Positions 1 to 8,438 of a stretch of 64,000 nucleotides of DNA are shown here, one piece after another. This DNA comes from Chryseobacterium sp. JM1 (GTDB lineage: Bacteria > Bacteroidota > Bacteroidia > Flavobacteriales > Weeksellaceae): the NCBI RefSeq assembly GCF_000737715.1, contig NZ_JPRN01000005.1, positions 124,001 to 188,000 of the forward strand. The letters run 5' to 3'. The translations under genes were made by a program, and so were the position numbers. How positions within the stretch are numbered: the stretch's first letter is position 1; each line of letters starts with the position of its first letter. The notes under the pieces were generated by a model. The model had not been told where the DNA came from, made no database searches, and was given only the letters and a program-made list of their open reading frames with translations.

Positions 1-1
1 T

Positions 2-940
2 ATTTTCAGAACCGGAGGCTATTTAATCGGATTAACACGACCACAGGAAAATTTCTTCCCTGAAAGAAGAAAATTCCTGAGCATCGTTGGACTAGGCCTT
101 GGAGGCGTTCTTTCTGCCCTTTTCATCGATGGAATTACGTTTGGAAAATACAGGCATACTGTAAGAAGAATAAAAGTAAAAATTCCGGGGCTTTCGAAAA
201 ATTTTGAGGGTTATAAAGTGATTCAGATTTCTGATGTTCACAGCGGAAGTTTTTCAGATCCATCAAAACTTCAGCATGCCATTGATCTGATCAACAAGCA
301 AAACCCTGATCTCGTGCTTTTTACTGGCGATATGGTGAATAATATTTCTGATGAATTTAAACCTTTCATTCCGTTATTTTCAAAGATAAAAGCCAAAGAC
401 GGAAAACTTGCAGTACTTGGAAATCATGATTACGGAGACTACGTAACATGGACTTCTCTTGATGCCAAGAAGAAAAACCTCGACACGCTTATCGACTATG
501 AAAGACAGGCAGGTTTTGATATGCTGAGAAACGAACACAGAGTGATCGAGAGAAACGGAGAAAAATTGTATATTCTTGGGGTTGAAAACTGGGGATTAAA
601 ACCATTTCCTCAATTCGGAAAGATTGATGATGCTTTAAAAGGCGTACCGGAATCTGCTCCGAAAATCCTGATGAGCCATGACCCTACCCATTTCGATTAC
701 GTAGTCAAAAAACACCCCGGAAACATTCATTTGACACTTTCAGGCCACACACACGGAATGCAGTTCGGTTTAGATCTGAAAAACGTTAAATGGTCTCCCG
801 TTCAGTACCGTTACCCAAAATGGGCCGATTTATACGAAAGCGAAGGAAAAATGCTGTACGTAAACAGAGGATTCGGTGTTCTGGGCTATCCGGGAAGAGT
901 GGGTGTATTGCCTGAGATTACGCTGTTTGAACTTAGCTAG
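2..940 (+). CDS. Metallophosphoesterase, membrane-anchored (5' truncated by window edge)
   Basis: The reading frame is open from the left edge, so the true start lies outside the window; the GTG at 218 is internal. Residues after the edge read as a hydrophobic segment following an Arg-Arg-Lys-Phe-Leu stretch, then a calcineurin-like phosphoesterase domain. Metal-binding motifs are visible in order: DVHSGS, GDMVNN, GNHDYGD, MSHDP and SGHTHGMQ. Members of this family (YaeI/YkoQ-like) hydrolyse phosphoester bonds in lipid or nucleotide substrates at the membrane; the substrate here cannot be told. The RRxFL stretch could be a Tat-like motif or simply a positive cytoplasmic flank, since upstream sequence is missing. 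Confidence 0.88.
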   Translation: MFRTGGYLIGLTRPQENFFPERRKFLSIVGLGLGGVLSALFIDGITFGKYRHTVRRIKVKIPGLSKNFEGYKVIQISDVHSGSFSDPSKLQHAIDLINKQNPDLVLFTGDMVNNISDEFKPFIPLFSKIKAKDGKLAVLGNHDYGDYVTWTSLDAKKKNLDTLIDYERQAGFDMLRNEHRVIERNGEKLYILGVENWGLKPFPQFGKIDDALKGVPESAPKILMSHDPTHFDYVVKKHPGNIHLTLSGHTHGMQFGLDLKNVKWSPVQYRYPKWADLYESEGKMLYVNRGFGVLGYPGRVGVLPEITLFELS

Positions 941-975
941 TTTTGAGTGAGAGAGTGAGAGCGTTTGAGAGTCTG

Positions 976-1009
976 AGGGTTTTAGAGTAGATGAGTTTGA
1001 AAGAGGGTT
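976..1009. repeat. 34-nt interspersed repeat, copy A
   Basis: This 34-nt stretch, beginning AGGGTTTTAGAGTAG, is matched exactly in inverted orientation at 37960-37993, about 37 kb away. Both copies are non-coding and sit beside other short repeat modules. Confidence 0.85.
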
Positions 1010-1022
1010 GTCAGGTTACTGG

Positions 1023-1060
1023 TTGCTAGTTGCTAGTTGCTAGTTGCTAGTTGCTAGTTG
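1023..1060. repeat. Tandem heptamer TTGCTAG, five copies plus a partial
   Basis: Five perfect TTGCTAG units occupy 1023-1057, followed by TTG. The unit is the reverse complement of the CTAGCAA heptamer repeated six times between trpE and trpG (27690-27731). Confidence 0.95.
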
Positions 1061-1145
1061 AAAATAACGTTGCATGTTTATAGTTACATCATTTTTTACA
1101 TCTGATGTCTGATGTCTGAAATCTAATCTAACATCCACTCCAAAA

Positions 1146-1183
1146 ATTCACCATTCACTTGCGGAGCAAAATTCACTATTCAC
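1146..1183 (-). repeat. Interspersed repeat, GTGAATGGTGAAT family (reverse orientation)
   Basis: Read on the minus strand this is two GTGAAT-rich 13-mers flanking a TTTGCTcCGCAA-like core. Related copies lie at 23.3-23.7 kb, 37791-37828, 54088-54125 and 54193-54230. It is part of the 341-bp gene-free stretch 941-1283, which otherwise holds only simple repeats. Confidence 0.85.
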
Positions 1184-1239
1184 ATCAATACCACTCAAAA
1201 CACAAATCAAAAGGCCATAGTTTCGACCTTCGGCAAAAT

Positions 1240-1267
1240 CCCTAATCCCTAATCCCTAATCCCTAAT
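1240..1267. repeat. Tandem heptamer CCCTAAT, four copies
   Basis: Four perfect CCCTAAT units in a non-coding spacer, next to the 3' end of the deacetylase-like gene. Confidence 0.95.
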
Positions 1268-1283
1268 ATCTGCCACCTATCAC

Positions 1284-2036
1284 CTAAAAAATATAATCCT
1301 TCATCCGCGAGGTCGCCATATCATGTTCATTCACCCAGGTAAGAAGAGCGTCGAGCTTATCTTCCATTTTCTTTCCTGAAAAGAGGCTTCTGTAAAACGG
1401 AATATCGAATCGGTATTTTTTAAAATCGGTGAACTGCCACGAGTTTAGATAGATTAAAACAAAATCATCATTCTTCAGGGTTTCAAAAACCATACTCTGA
1501 TAATAGTTCATCGGCAGGATCTGAAACACAAAATCATTATACGGAAGCTGACTGTATGGTGAGATACTTTCAGGTACAATACTAAGCCCATCCTCTTCAT
1601 TAATTTCGGTATCCCTTTTCAGTCGTTTGAATGGAAAAAGAACATCTGCATTATCGATATTGGAGACGTAATTAAACTCCAGCGATTTCAGATTTTCCTG
1701 AGGCAACTTACAATCTTTCTGCCGGATTCCTCTGATCTGTTTTTCGAGAAGATCCTGAATATTTTTTTTGACTTCTTCAATTTCCTGAAGATTTGAATTG
1801 AAATTATAAAAAGCAATTTCATGCCCTTTGGATGAAATTGCTTTTATTAAATTCTGCAGTTTTTCCGCGATGGAAATCTCCACAAAAAAACTGGCTTTGA
1901 TGTCATGAATATCTAAAATGCGAAGAATAGCTTTGGTGTTATCTTCTGTGATCTTCAGTCTTTCTTCATCAGAAATCTGCACGCTGTTTTTGGCTTCAGC
2001 CTCTATATTTAAGATGTTAAAAGTCAGTAAAATCAT
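1284..2036 (-). CDS. Degenerate polysaccharide deacetylase (NodB-like) family protein
   Basis: The 250-residue product opens with a hydrophobic beta strand (ILLTFNI) where active NodB proteins have their TFDD motif. It continues with NTKAILRILDIHDIKASFFV and SKGHEIAFYNF, the fold's usual strand/helix spacing. The metal-binding Asp-Asp and the His-x(3-4)-His pair of active deacetylases are not visible, so catalytic activity is doubtful. There is no signal peptide. The C-terminal part (DFVLIYLNSWQFTDF) resembles the last strands of the barrel in DUF3473-type exopolysaccharide deacetylases. The family assignment is an inference from pattern and moderately sure. Confidence 0.6.
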   Translation of the reverse strand: MILLTFNILNIEAEAKNSVQISDEERLKITEDNTKAILRILDIHDIKASFFVEISIAEKLQNLIKAISSKGHEIAFYNFNSNLQEIEEVKKNIQDLLEKQIRGIRQKDCKLPQENLKSLEFNYVSNIDNADVLFPFKRLKRDTEINEEDGLSIVPESISPYSQLPYNDFVFQILPMNYYQSMVFETLKNDDFVLIYLNSWQFTDFKKYRFDIPFYRSLFSGKKMEDKLDALLTWVNEHDMATSRMKDYIF

Positions 2037-2120
2037 TTAAATTAAATTTTAGATAGTATTTATAAGTAATTAAAAATCAAATGTTAAAATAAAACATATT
2101 TAAACATTAACTTTAAGTAA

Positions 2121-3086
2121 TTAATTTTTATTCAATTTCACTTTAAGATTCTTGATCATGTCCTTCGACATTTCAGAAATTCCGAAATCATAGGTCAGTC
2201 CCCAGTCTTTTTTCGCTACAGAATCATCGATGGATGCCGGCCATGAATCTGCAATCGCCTGTCTGAAATCCGGTTTGTAATCGATCGTAAATTCCGGTAT
2301 TTCTTTCTTGATTTCTTCGGCAAGTTCTTTCGGGGTAAATGACATTCCTCCTAAATTATAAGACGAACGAACGGTAAGACTTTCCTTCGGAGCTTCCATT
2401 AATTTCAGAGTTGCGTTGATCGCATCATCCATATAAAGCATCGGCATTCCTGTATCTTCAGAAATGAAACTTGTGTATTTTCCTTCCTCGATAGCTTCGT
2501 AAAAAATCTCAACAGCGTAATCTGTAGTCCCCCCTCCGGCAGGTGTTTTCCATGAAATAAGTCCCGGGTATCTGATACTTCTTACATCTACTCCATGCTT
2601 GTCAAAATAATATTCGCACCACTTTTCTCCTGCCATTTTGGAGATACCATAGACGGTAGTAGGATTTAAAACCACATCCTGTGCTACATCATGTTTCGGA
2701 ATTCCTTTCCCGAATACAGCGATTGAACTAGGCCAGAAGATCTTTTTAAGAAGCCCTTCCTTTGCCAATTCACAAAAATGAAGAAGAGGCTCAAGATTCA
2801 GTTTCCAGGCGAAAATAGGCTGCTTTTCTGAAGTCCCTGATAAAAGCGATGCCAGGTGATACACTGTAGTGATCTCATAGTCTTTAATCACCTGTCTTAC
2901 CAGCTGTGTATTGGTAACATCCATTCTTTCGTAATGTCCGGCAGCGGTAATTCCCTTTTGCCATCTGTCCAGTCCGGATGCTACTACATTGTCAGCTCCA
3001 TGGATTTCAACAAGTCTGTTCGTCAGTTCGGTGCCGATCTGTCCCAAAGCACCTGTAATCAATATTCTTTCCGTATAGGATTCCAT
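2121..3086 (-). CDS. L-threonine 3-dehydrogenase, SDR type
   Basis: This 321-residue Rossmann protein has the NAD-binding GALGQIG motif near residue 12 and the catalytic YGISK pair (Tyr146, Lys150). It also carries the signatures RYPGLISWKTPAGGGTTDY, MPMLYMDDA and SWPASIDDSVAKKDWG. These distinguish the short-chain threonine dehydrogenases (the type described from Flavobacterium frigidimaris) from UDP-sugar epimerases. It would oxidise L-threonine to 2-amino-3-ketobutyrate in the cytosol, feeding glycine formation. It is a single-gene unit with its own promoter, downstream of a terminator. The SDR fold is certain; the substrate is well supported but not proven. Confidence 0.85.
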   Translation of the reverse strand: MESYTERILITGALGQIGTELTNRLVEIHGADNVVASGLDRWQKGITAAGHYERMDVTNTQLVRQVIKDYEITTVYHLASLLSGTSEKQPIFAWKLNLEPLLHFCELAKEGLLKKIFWPSSIAVFGKGIPKHDVAQDVVLNPTTVYGISKMAGEKWCEYYFDKHGVDVRSIRYPGLISWKTPAGGGTTDYAVEIFYEAIEEGKYTSFISEDTGMPMLYMDDAINATLKLMEAPKESLTVRSSYNLGGMSFTPKELAEEIKKEIPEFTIDYKPDFRQAIADSWPASIDDSVAKKDWGLTYDFGISEMSKDMIKNLKVKLNKN

Positions 3087-3111
3087 TTTTACATATTTTT
3101 TTAGAGTTGTA

Positions 3112-3139
3112 CAAAAGTAAAAAAATCATATCAACCAAA
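3112..3139 (-). promoter_or_regulatory. Flavobacterial promoter of the threonine dehydrogenase gene
   Basis: On the minus strand the -7 box TACTTTTG (3119-3112) fits TAnnTTTG. A TTTG at 3139-3136 lies 16 nt upstream as a possible -33 element. The leader would be about 20 nt. Confidence 0.55.
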
Positions 3140-3142
3140 ATA

Positions 3143-3170
3143 AAAAAGGTATGTAAAAACACACCTTTTT
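3143..3170 (-). terminator. Intrinsic terminator after the TonB receptor gene
   Basis: AAAAAGGT and ACCTTTTT form an A/T-flanked hairpin (GGTATGT pairing with ACACACC, one mismatch), ending in a T run on the minus strand 23 nt after the receptor stop codon. Confidence 0.75.
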
Positions 3171-3192
3171 CATCATATCTGAAAAGAAATCG

Positions 3193-6048
3193 TTAAAAGC
3201 TCAGATTTACCCGGGCAAAAAGAAATCTCCCGTTCATCCCGAACTGGGAAGTGTTTCTGGAATAAACGAACTGGTTCTGATTCGTAAGATCCACAGGTGC
3301 AGCGCCTGAGACGTAAATCAAATTACCGGAATTGTCCAGAGCCGGAGTTTTCACTGTAGCCGGGCCCAAATTTTGATCAGGATAAATATCAAACAGGTTA
3401 TTCGCTCCAATGGTTAGTCTAAAGCTATCACTGAATTTATAACCCACCGAAAGATCTGTAATAACCTTTCCACCCCACACAGGATGCTCTGTTGCCACAG
3501 CCTGGCCGTTAATAATGGCACCGGAGATAATACCATCTCCGTTGGCATCCATTGGATTGGGATCTGTAACTTTTCCGAAATACACATTTCTTACAAGCAC
3601 GTTGAATCTACTGATTTCCAAAGCATTGTTCAGAGATGCTTTAAATCTCGGAATTGCTTCTTCAAGATATATTCTGCTGGATTCCGAATAATAACGATTG
3701 ATCTGTCCGGCCTTGATCAAAGCCTCTGAACCATGAATCTCTCCTACTCTGTTGGTTTTCGACACCGTTACCGCCAAATCTGAATTTAACGAAAGTTTTT
3801 CCGAAAATTTACCTCTGTGAGAAATCACGCCTTCCACTCCTTTGGTCTGGGTATCAATAGCATTCGCAAAAAATGTAGCGGCATTGGCATTGGCCTGATC
3901 AAAAAGATCCTGTAGATTTTTTTCAGGACTTCCGGCCGCGTAAGTACCCGCCGGTCTTGAAAACTGATCCGTAAGGACTACCCTGTTCTTTATCTTGATA
4001 TAATATCCGTCAACTGTAAAAGTAAGGTTGGCCTGTGGAATTTTTGCGGTAAAACCCGTAGAATAACTTGTTGATTCTTCCTGTTTTAGCTGTGGAATAC
4101 CAAGAAGCCTGGCCGCAGCTGAATCATTTGAAAATGTTCCTACTTCAAATGAAGTCCCGCCTACAAATTGAGTGGCCGTGGCATTGAAATAGATCTGCTG
4201 CAAGGAAGGAGCCCTGAATCCTGTTGAATGAGCCGCTCTTAAGTTGATCTGATCCGTCAGTTTATACCGTGTTGCTATTTTATAATTGAATGTAGATCCG
4301 AAATCTGAATAGTTTTCATACCGCAAAGCTGCGCTCAACAGCCATTTATCGGTAACATCAAGTTCTGTATCTACATAAGCCGCTACAGACTGTCTTCCTT
4401 TATTTAAAGCATTTGCAGGTCTGAAACCCGGGAAAACCTGTGATCCGCCCGGCCTTGTACTCCCAAAGAAATCCGTAGGTTTTAAAGAAGTAACAGTTGC
4501 TGGCGTCTGGATTCTTCCATTGATGTCATAAAGCGCCCACGAAGCTTCTTCTCCATTGGTTATTTTATATCTTTCAAATCTTGCTTCACCACCAAAAGCG
4601 ACGTTAAAACCTTTCAGCCAGTCTATTTTCGTATCAAAATCCGCATTGACTGTATTTTGTGAAAAACTTAATCCTCCTGCATCAAATTCTCTTTTACCTG
4701 GATATATCATGGATGCATTAGCTGTATTTTTGATGGTATAGTCGAAGGTATTCTGACCGAATGTATTGCTGATATCATAATTTATTTTCCCCAGTTTTCC
4801 TTTGAATCCGCCGGCGAAAGAAAGATCAATCACATCAGACGCTATTTCCGGTAAAAAACCGTTTGGATACAATGATGTAGAAGTTCTGGCCACATTCGGT
4901 CTTCTGTAAAATCCTGCTGCATTACCGTCCCTGTAGGAAATGCCTCCAAAAACATAGCCTTTCACAGAAGATGAAAGATCAAATTCAGAGTTCATAAAAA
5001 GCTGGCCGGATGTTAATTTAGACTGTCCTACTCTCATATTAAAGTCGTCCCTCGTCAGTTTTCTGTAAGCTAATTCGTTTTCAGTCACATCACCTTTTAA
5101 TAAATTCTGTAGCTGGGTAATCGTATTGGCCGCCTGAATATCCGCTTGCTGCTGTGCTGTAAAATATCCCACTTTAGGTGCAAACTGATGAATCAGGTTG
5201 ATGATCTGCTGCTGATTCGGGGTGCTGGCAATGTTTCCAAACAGTGAAGAAATATTCACTCCATTTTCCAAAGCTCTCTGTTCAATGGCATTATACGCAT
5301 TAAAAATATCTCCTGTTGCGGATTTTGCCCGTCGGGTGTCGTCTCTGCTCAATAAACTTCCGGTGAAATTAATGAAGCCGTTTGTTCCTATTTTAGTTCC
5401 ATAATTTAAGTCAATCTGGTATTTTCCTCCGTCCCATCCTCCACGATGATCATTAGCTCCTTTTGAATTGAATGCCCCCGCCGTAATGGCAGCCGTAAAA
5501 GCATTGGTGTTTTTTTTCATAATGACATTGATGACTCCTGCGATGGCATCGGAACCATACTGCGCGGAAGCTCCGTCTCTGAGTACTTCCAGCCTCTCAA
5601 TAGCAAATGCAGGAATGGCATTGAGGTCTGTCCCCACAGAACCTCGTCCCGGTGAACCATTGATGTTCACCAAAGAAGAAGTATGTCTTCTCTTTCCATT
5701 CAGAAGTACGAGAACCTGATCCGGACCAAGCCCTCTCAGTTGAGCAGGATCCACATGGTCTGTTCCGTCGGCTACCGTTGTAGAGTTTGACGTAAAAGAA
5801 GGTGCCGCATAATTTAAAATCTGATTCAGATCGGTCTGCGGGCTTAAAACCGACTGAGATCCAATATTGATAACATCTACAGGAACGGGAGTATCAGTAG
5901 CTACTCTGGCTTTATTTCTTGAGCCAACAGTGATCTTTACTTCATCTACCTGGTTTGTTTTTACAGAATCCTTGATTTGGGCATCGATATTTGCGGAAAT
6001 AAAAACCAATGCTCCCAACAAAGCGATTTTCTGGTAATTTTTTTTCAT
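3193..6048 (-). CDS. TonB-dependent outer-membrane receptor
   Basis: The 951-residue protein starts with a signal peptide (cleavage near ANIDAQ) and lacks the carboxypeptidase-like domain common in SusC proteins. A plug domain follows, with features such as LRGLGPDQVLVLLNGKRRH and LEVLRDGASAQYGSDAIAGV, then a long beta barrel ending in FLFARVNLSF, a typical C-terminal outer-membrane strand. It imports a ligand using TonB energy. No neighbouring lipoprotein or transporter gene indicates the substrate. It is monocistronic, with a terminator at its 3' end. Confidence 0.9.
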   Translation of the reverse strand: MKKNYQKIALLGALVFISANIDAQIKDSVKTNQVDEVKITVGSRNKARVATDTPVPVDVINIGSQSVLSPQTDLNQILNYAAPSFTSNSTTVADGTDHVDPAQLRGLGPDQVLVLLNGKRRHTSSLVNINGSPGRGSVGTDLNAIPAFAIERLEVLRDGASAQYGSDAIAGVINVIMKKNTNAFTAAITAGAFNSKGANDHRGGWDGGKYQIDLNYGTKIGTNGFINFTGSLLSRDDTRRAKSATGDIFNAYNAIEQRALENGVNISSLFGNIASTPNQQQIINLIHQFAPKVGYFTAQQQADIQAANTITQLQNLLKGDVTENELAYRKLTRDDFNMRVGQSKLTSGQLFMNSEFDLSSSVKGYVFGGISYRDGNAAGFYRRPNVARTSTSLYPNGFLPEIASDVIDLSFAGGFKGKLGKINYDISNTFGQNTFDYTIKNTANASMIYPGKREFDAGGLSFSQNTVNADFDTKIDWLKGFNVAFGGEARFERYKITNGEEASWALYDINGRIQTPATVTSLKPTDFFGSTRPGGSQVFPGFRPANALNKGRQSVAAYVDTELDVTDKWLLSAALRYENYSDFGSTFNYKIATRYKLTDQINLRAAHSTGFRAPSLQQIYFNATATQFVGGTSFEVGTFSNDSAAARLLGIPQLKQEESTSYSTGFTAKIPQANLTFTVDGYYIKIKNRVVLTDQFSRPAGTYAAGSPEKNLQDLFDQANANAATFFANAIDTQTKGVEGVISHRGKFSEKLSLNSDLAVTVSKTNRVGEIHGSEALIKAGQINRYYSESSRIYLEEAIPRFKASLNNALEISRFNVLVRNVYFGKVTDPNPMDANGDGIISGAIINGQAVATEHPVWGGKVITDLSVGYKFSDSFRLTIGANNLFDIYPDQNLGPATVKTPALDNSGNLIYVSGAAPVDLTNQNQFVYSRNTSQFGMNGRFLFARVNLSF

Positions 6049-6061
6049 ATGTGTTTTTTTT

Positions 6062-6069
6062 CAAAAGTA
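6062..6069 (-). promoter_or_regulatory. Possible -7 box for the TonB receptor gene
   Basis: The minus strand reads TACTTTTG 14 nt before the ATG. A convincing -33 TTG at 17-21 nt is not visible, so only the -7 element is supported. Confidence 0.4.
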
Positions 6070-6268
6070 GTAATTCGGATGATATAAAAAATACAATAAA
6101 TCGAATTAAAACAGAACCTTTTTGAAAAACAACCAAACAATAGTTGCTTTTACTGAATATTTATAAATACTATTTATTTTTTTAATATCAAATGCATAAT
6201 TAATAACAACTCAATCTTTCAATGGCTTTTATAGAGATAAACACCTGTACTTTCATTAAAAAAATATC

Positions 6269-6276
6269 TACTTTTG
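6269..6276 (+). promoter_or_regulatory. -7 box of the gamma-glutamyltransferase promoter
   Basis: TACTTTTG matches TAnnTTTG and lies 16 nt upstream of the ATG at 6293. The -33 element is not clear. Confidence 0.5.
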
Positions 6277-6292
6277 TTTTAAACAAAATCTT

Positions 6293-7981
6293 ATGAAGAA
6301 GCTTTTTATTGCAGCAGTACTGTTTGCCGGAAATGCATACTGGGCACAGTTTACTGATTTCAACATTGTCAAGGAAGTAAAAATAAAAAATAAAGGTGCA
6401 GTGGTATCTGCCCATCCTCTTGCGAGTGAAGCAGGTGCACAAATGATGAAGATGGGCGGAAATGCCTATGATGCTGTTGTTGCTACACAGTATGCGCTGG
6501 CCGTGGTTTATCCTCAGGCTGGAAATATCGGCGGCGGCGGTTTTTTAGTAGGGGTTAAAAATAACGGCGAAAAATTCACGCTGGATTATAGAGAAACAGC
6601 TCCCAAGAAAGCTTCAAGGGATATGTATGTTGATAAAAACGGAAAAGCCAATACAGATCTTTCCCAATACGGAAGACTTGCTGTAGGGGTACCGGGAAGT
6701 ATAGCCGGATTTTATGCTACTTTGAAATACTGTAAACTTCCGATGGATAAAATCATCCAACCTGCTATTGATTTAGCGGAAAAAGGATTTGCCATCACAG
6801 AAATGGAAGCTGAAATGCTGAATACCCACAGAGAAAAATTCCTTAAACATAACACATCAGCTATCGCTTTTGTAAAAGATACTCCGTGGAAAGCAGGTGA
6901 TATTCTGGTACAGAAAGAATTGGCTGCCACGCTTCAATTAATCCAAAAACAGGGCGCAAAAGGATTTTACGAAGGAAAAACAGCTGACCTTATGGTTTCC
7001 GAAATGAAAAAAGGAAACGGGATCATGACTTTGGAAGATCTTAAAAATTATAAAGCTGTAGAAAGAAAGCCTTTGGAATTTGACTATAAAGGAAGCCGAG
7101 TGGTTACTATGCCTCTGCCTTCGAGCGGCGGTGTATTACTTGCCCAAATGCTGACCATGGCAGGATATGAAAATCTGGAAAAGTATCAGCAGAATTCAAC
7201 GGAGGCTGTACAGATCATGACTGAAGCTGAAAGAAGAGCTTTTGCAGACCGGGCGGAATACATGGGTGATCCTGATTTCATCGAGGATAAAACCACTTAC
7301 CTGACTTCTGATGCTTACCTAAAAAGCAGATGGAAAAGTTTCAGTTTCAGCAAAGCCACACCGAGCGCTGAAGTGGGAAAAATCATCAGCCAACCGAATG
7401 AATCTACACAAACCACTCATATTTCCGTGATCGATAAAGACGGAAACACAGCTTCTGTGACCACTACGCTTAACGGATATTATGGAAGCAAAGTCGTGGT
7501 TTCGGGTGCAGGATTCTTTTTAAATAATGAAATGGATGACTTCTCCATCAAACCGGGAGTTCCGAATATGTTTGGAGCTGTGGGTGGAGAAGCTAATTCT
7601 ATTCAGCCTAACAAAAGAATGCTTTCTTCCATGACTCCTACGATCCTGCTTAAAAATGGAAAGCCATATATGGTGGTGGGAACTCCCGGAGGAACTACCA
7701 TTCCCACATCTGTCTATCAATCTATTGTGAATGTGGTTGATTTTAAACTGAATGCCAATATCTCTGTGAATGCTCCGAAATTCCATCATCAGTGGCTTCC
7801 GGAGAAAATCACGGTAGAAAATAATTTTCCGGAAAGTACGATCTCAGCCTTAAAAAGCAAAAATTATGTGATCGAAAAAATAAAATACATCGGAAAAACA
7901 GAACTGATTCTAATGGATGACAATGGAAACATTCATGCTGTGGCAGATGGCCGCGGGGATGATTCTGTTGCGGTAGAATAA
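6293..7981 (+). CDS. ggt: Gamma-glutamyltransferase
   Basis: The 562-residue precursor begins with a signal peptide ending near AYWAQ, consistent with periplasmic export. The N-terminal large-subunit region has the family motifs HPLASEAGAQMMKMGGNAYDA and GNIGGGGF, with Arg in LDYRETAP. Self-cleavage is expected before Thr374 in QTTHISVID, the nucleophile that heads the small subunit. LNNEMDDF and MVVGTPGGT (oxyanion region) follow. The enzyme hydrolyses or transfers the gamma-glutamyl group of glutathione and related peptides. Length and motif order are normal for the family, and the gene stands alone. Confidence 0.95.
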   Translation: MKKLFIAAVLFAGNAYWAQFTDFNIVKEVKIKNKGAVVSAHPLASEAGAQMMKMGGNAYDAVVATQYALAVVYPQAGNIGGGGFLVGVKNNGEKFTLDYRETAPKKASRDMYVDKNGKANTDLSQYGRLAVGVPGSIAGFYATLKYCKLPMDKIIQPAIDLAEKGFAITEMEAEMLNTHREKFLKHNTSAIAFVKDTPWKAGDILVQKELAATLQLIQKQGAKGFYEGKTADLMVSEMKKGNGIMTLEDLKNYKAVERKPLEFDYKGSRVVTMPLPSSGGVLLAQMLTMAGYENLEKYQQNSTEAVQIMTEAERRAFADRAEYMGDPDFIEDKTTYLTSDAYLKSRWKSFSFSKATPSAEVGKIISQPNESTQTTHISVIDKDGNTASVTTTLNGYYGSKVVVSGAGFFLNNEMDDFSIKPGVPNMFGAVGGEANSIQPNKRMLSSMTPTILLKNGKPYMVVGTPGGTTIPTSVYQSIVNVVDFKLNANISVNAPKFHHQWLPEKITVENNFPESTISALKSKNYVIEKIKYIGKTELILMDDNGNIHAVADGRGDDSVAVE

Positions 7982-8002
7982 TTTTGTTATCATTACAATA
8001 TA

Positions 8003-8065
8003 TGCTTCGACTCCACTCATCATGACTTACTTATCTACATTGTCATACTGAGCGGAGTCGAAGCA
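8003..8065. terminator. Large imperfect inverted repeat after ggt (probable terminator, repeat family)
   Basis: Arms at 8003-8026 and 8042-8065 (TGCTTCGACTCC ... GGAGTCGAAGCA) pair over 24 nt with four mismatches around a 15-nt loop, and TTTTT follows. The TTCGACTCC/GGAGTCGAA core resembles repeats widespread in Bacteroidota genomes. It begins 22 nt after the ggt stop. Confidence 0.7.
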
Positions 8066-8438
8066 TTTTTCATTTCTGTAACGCCAAATTCAATCATAAG
8101 ACTTAAACCGAATCAATTTCAAAACTTGGGAATGGATGAGCTTTTTTAACGCAAAGTTTGATTCTGAGGCCGCATAACTTTAAGAATATAAAGAGTGAAT
8201 CAATTGCATTGATTCGATTAAGCAAACACTATATCCCGAAAGAATCTTTGAAAAAATTTCATCTCTTTGCCAAGTTTTGCAAATGATCCCTTAAACCGAA
8301 ACTGAAAACTTCCAGAACCCCCATCTCCCATCTTCATTTTCTCCATCTCCTTCCCAATTCATCAATTTAACTGACTTTCGTCATGTTTTAAGATAAAAAT
8401 TCTTAATTTTCCGGCTTCAAAATCTAAAAAAGAATCCT
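8066..8438. other. Gene-free stretch with small hairpins
   Basis: No credible coding sequence is seen. It contains a perfect 8-bp hairpin (GAATCAAT at 8197-8204 with ATTGATTC at 8208-8215) inside a loosely palindromic stretch carrying TTAACGCAAAG. That motif recurs in larger palindromic elements at 35.7 and 41.4 kb. Confidence 0.5.

Noticed and set aside
1240..1267. Telomere-like CCCTAAT repeat
   Set aside because: Only four units in an internal spacer; it fits the general simple-repeat content of these intergenic regions.
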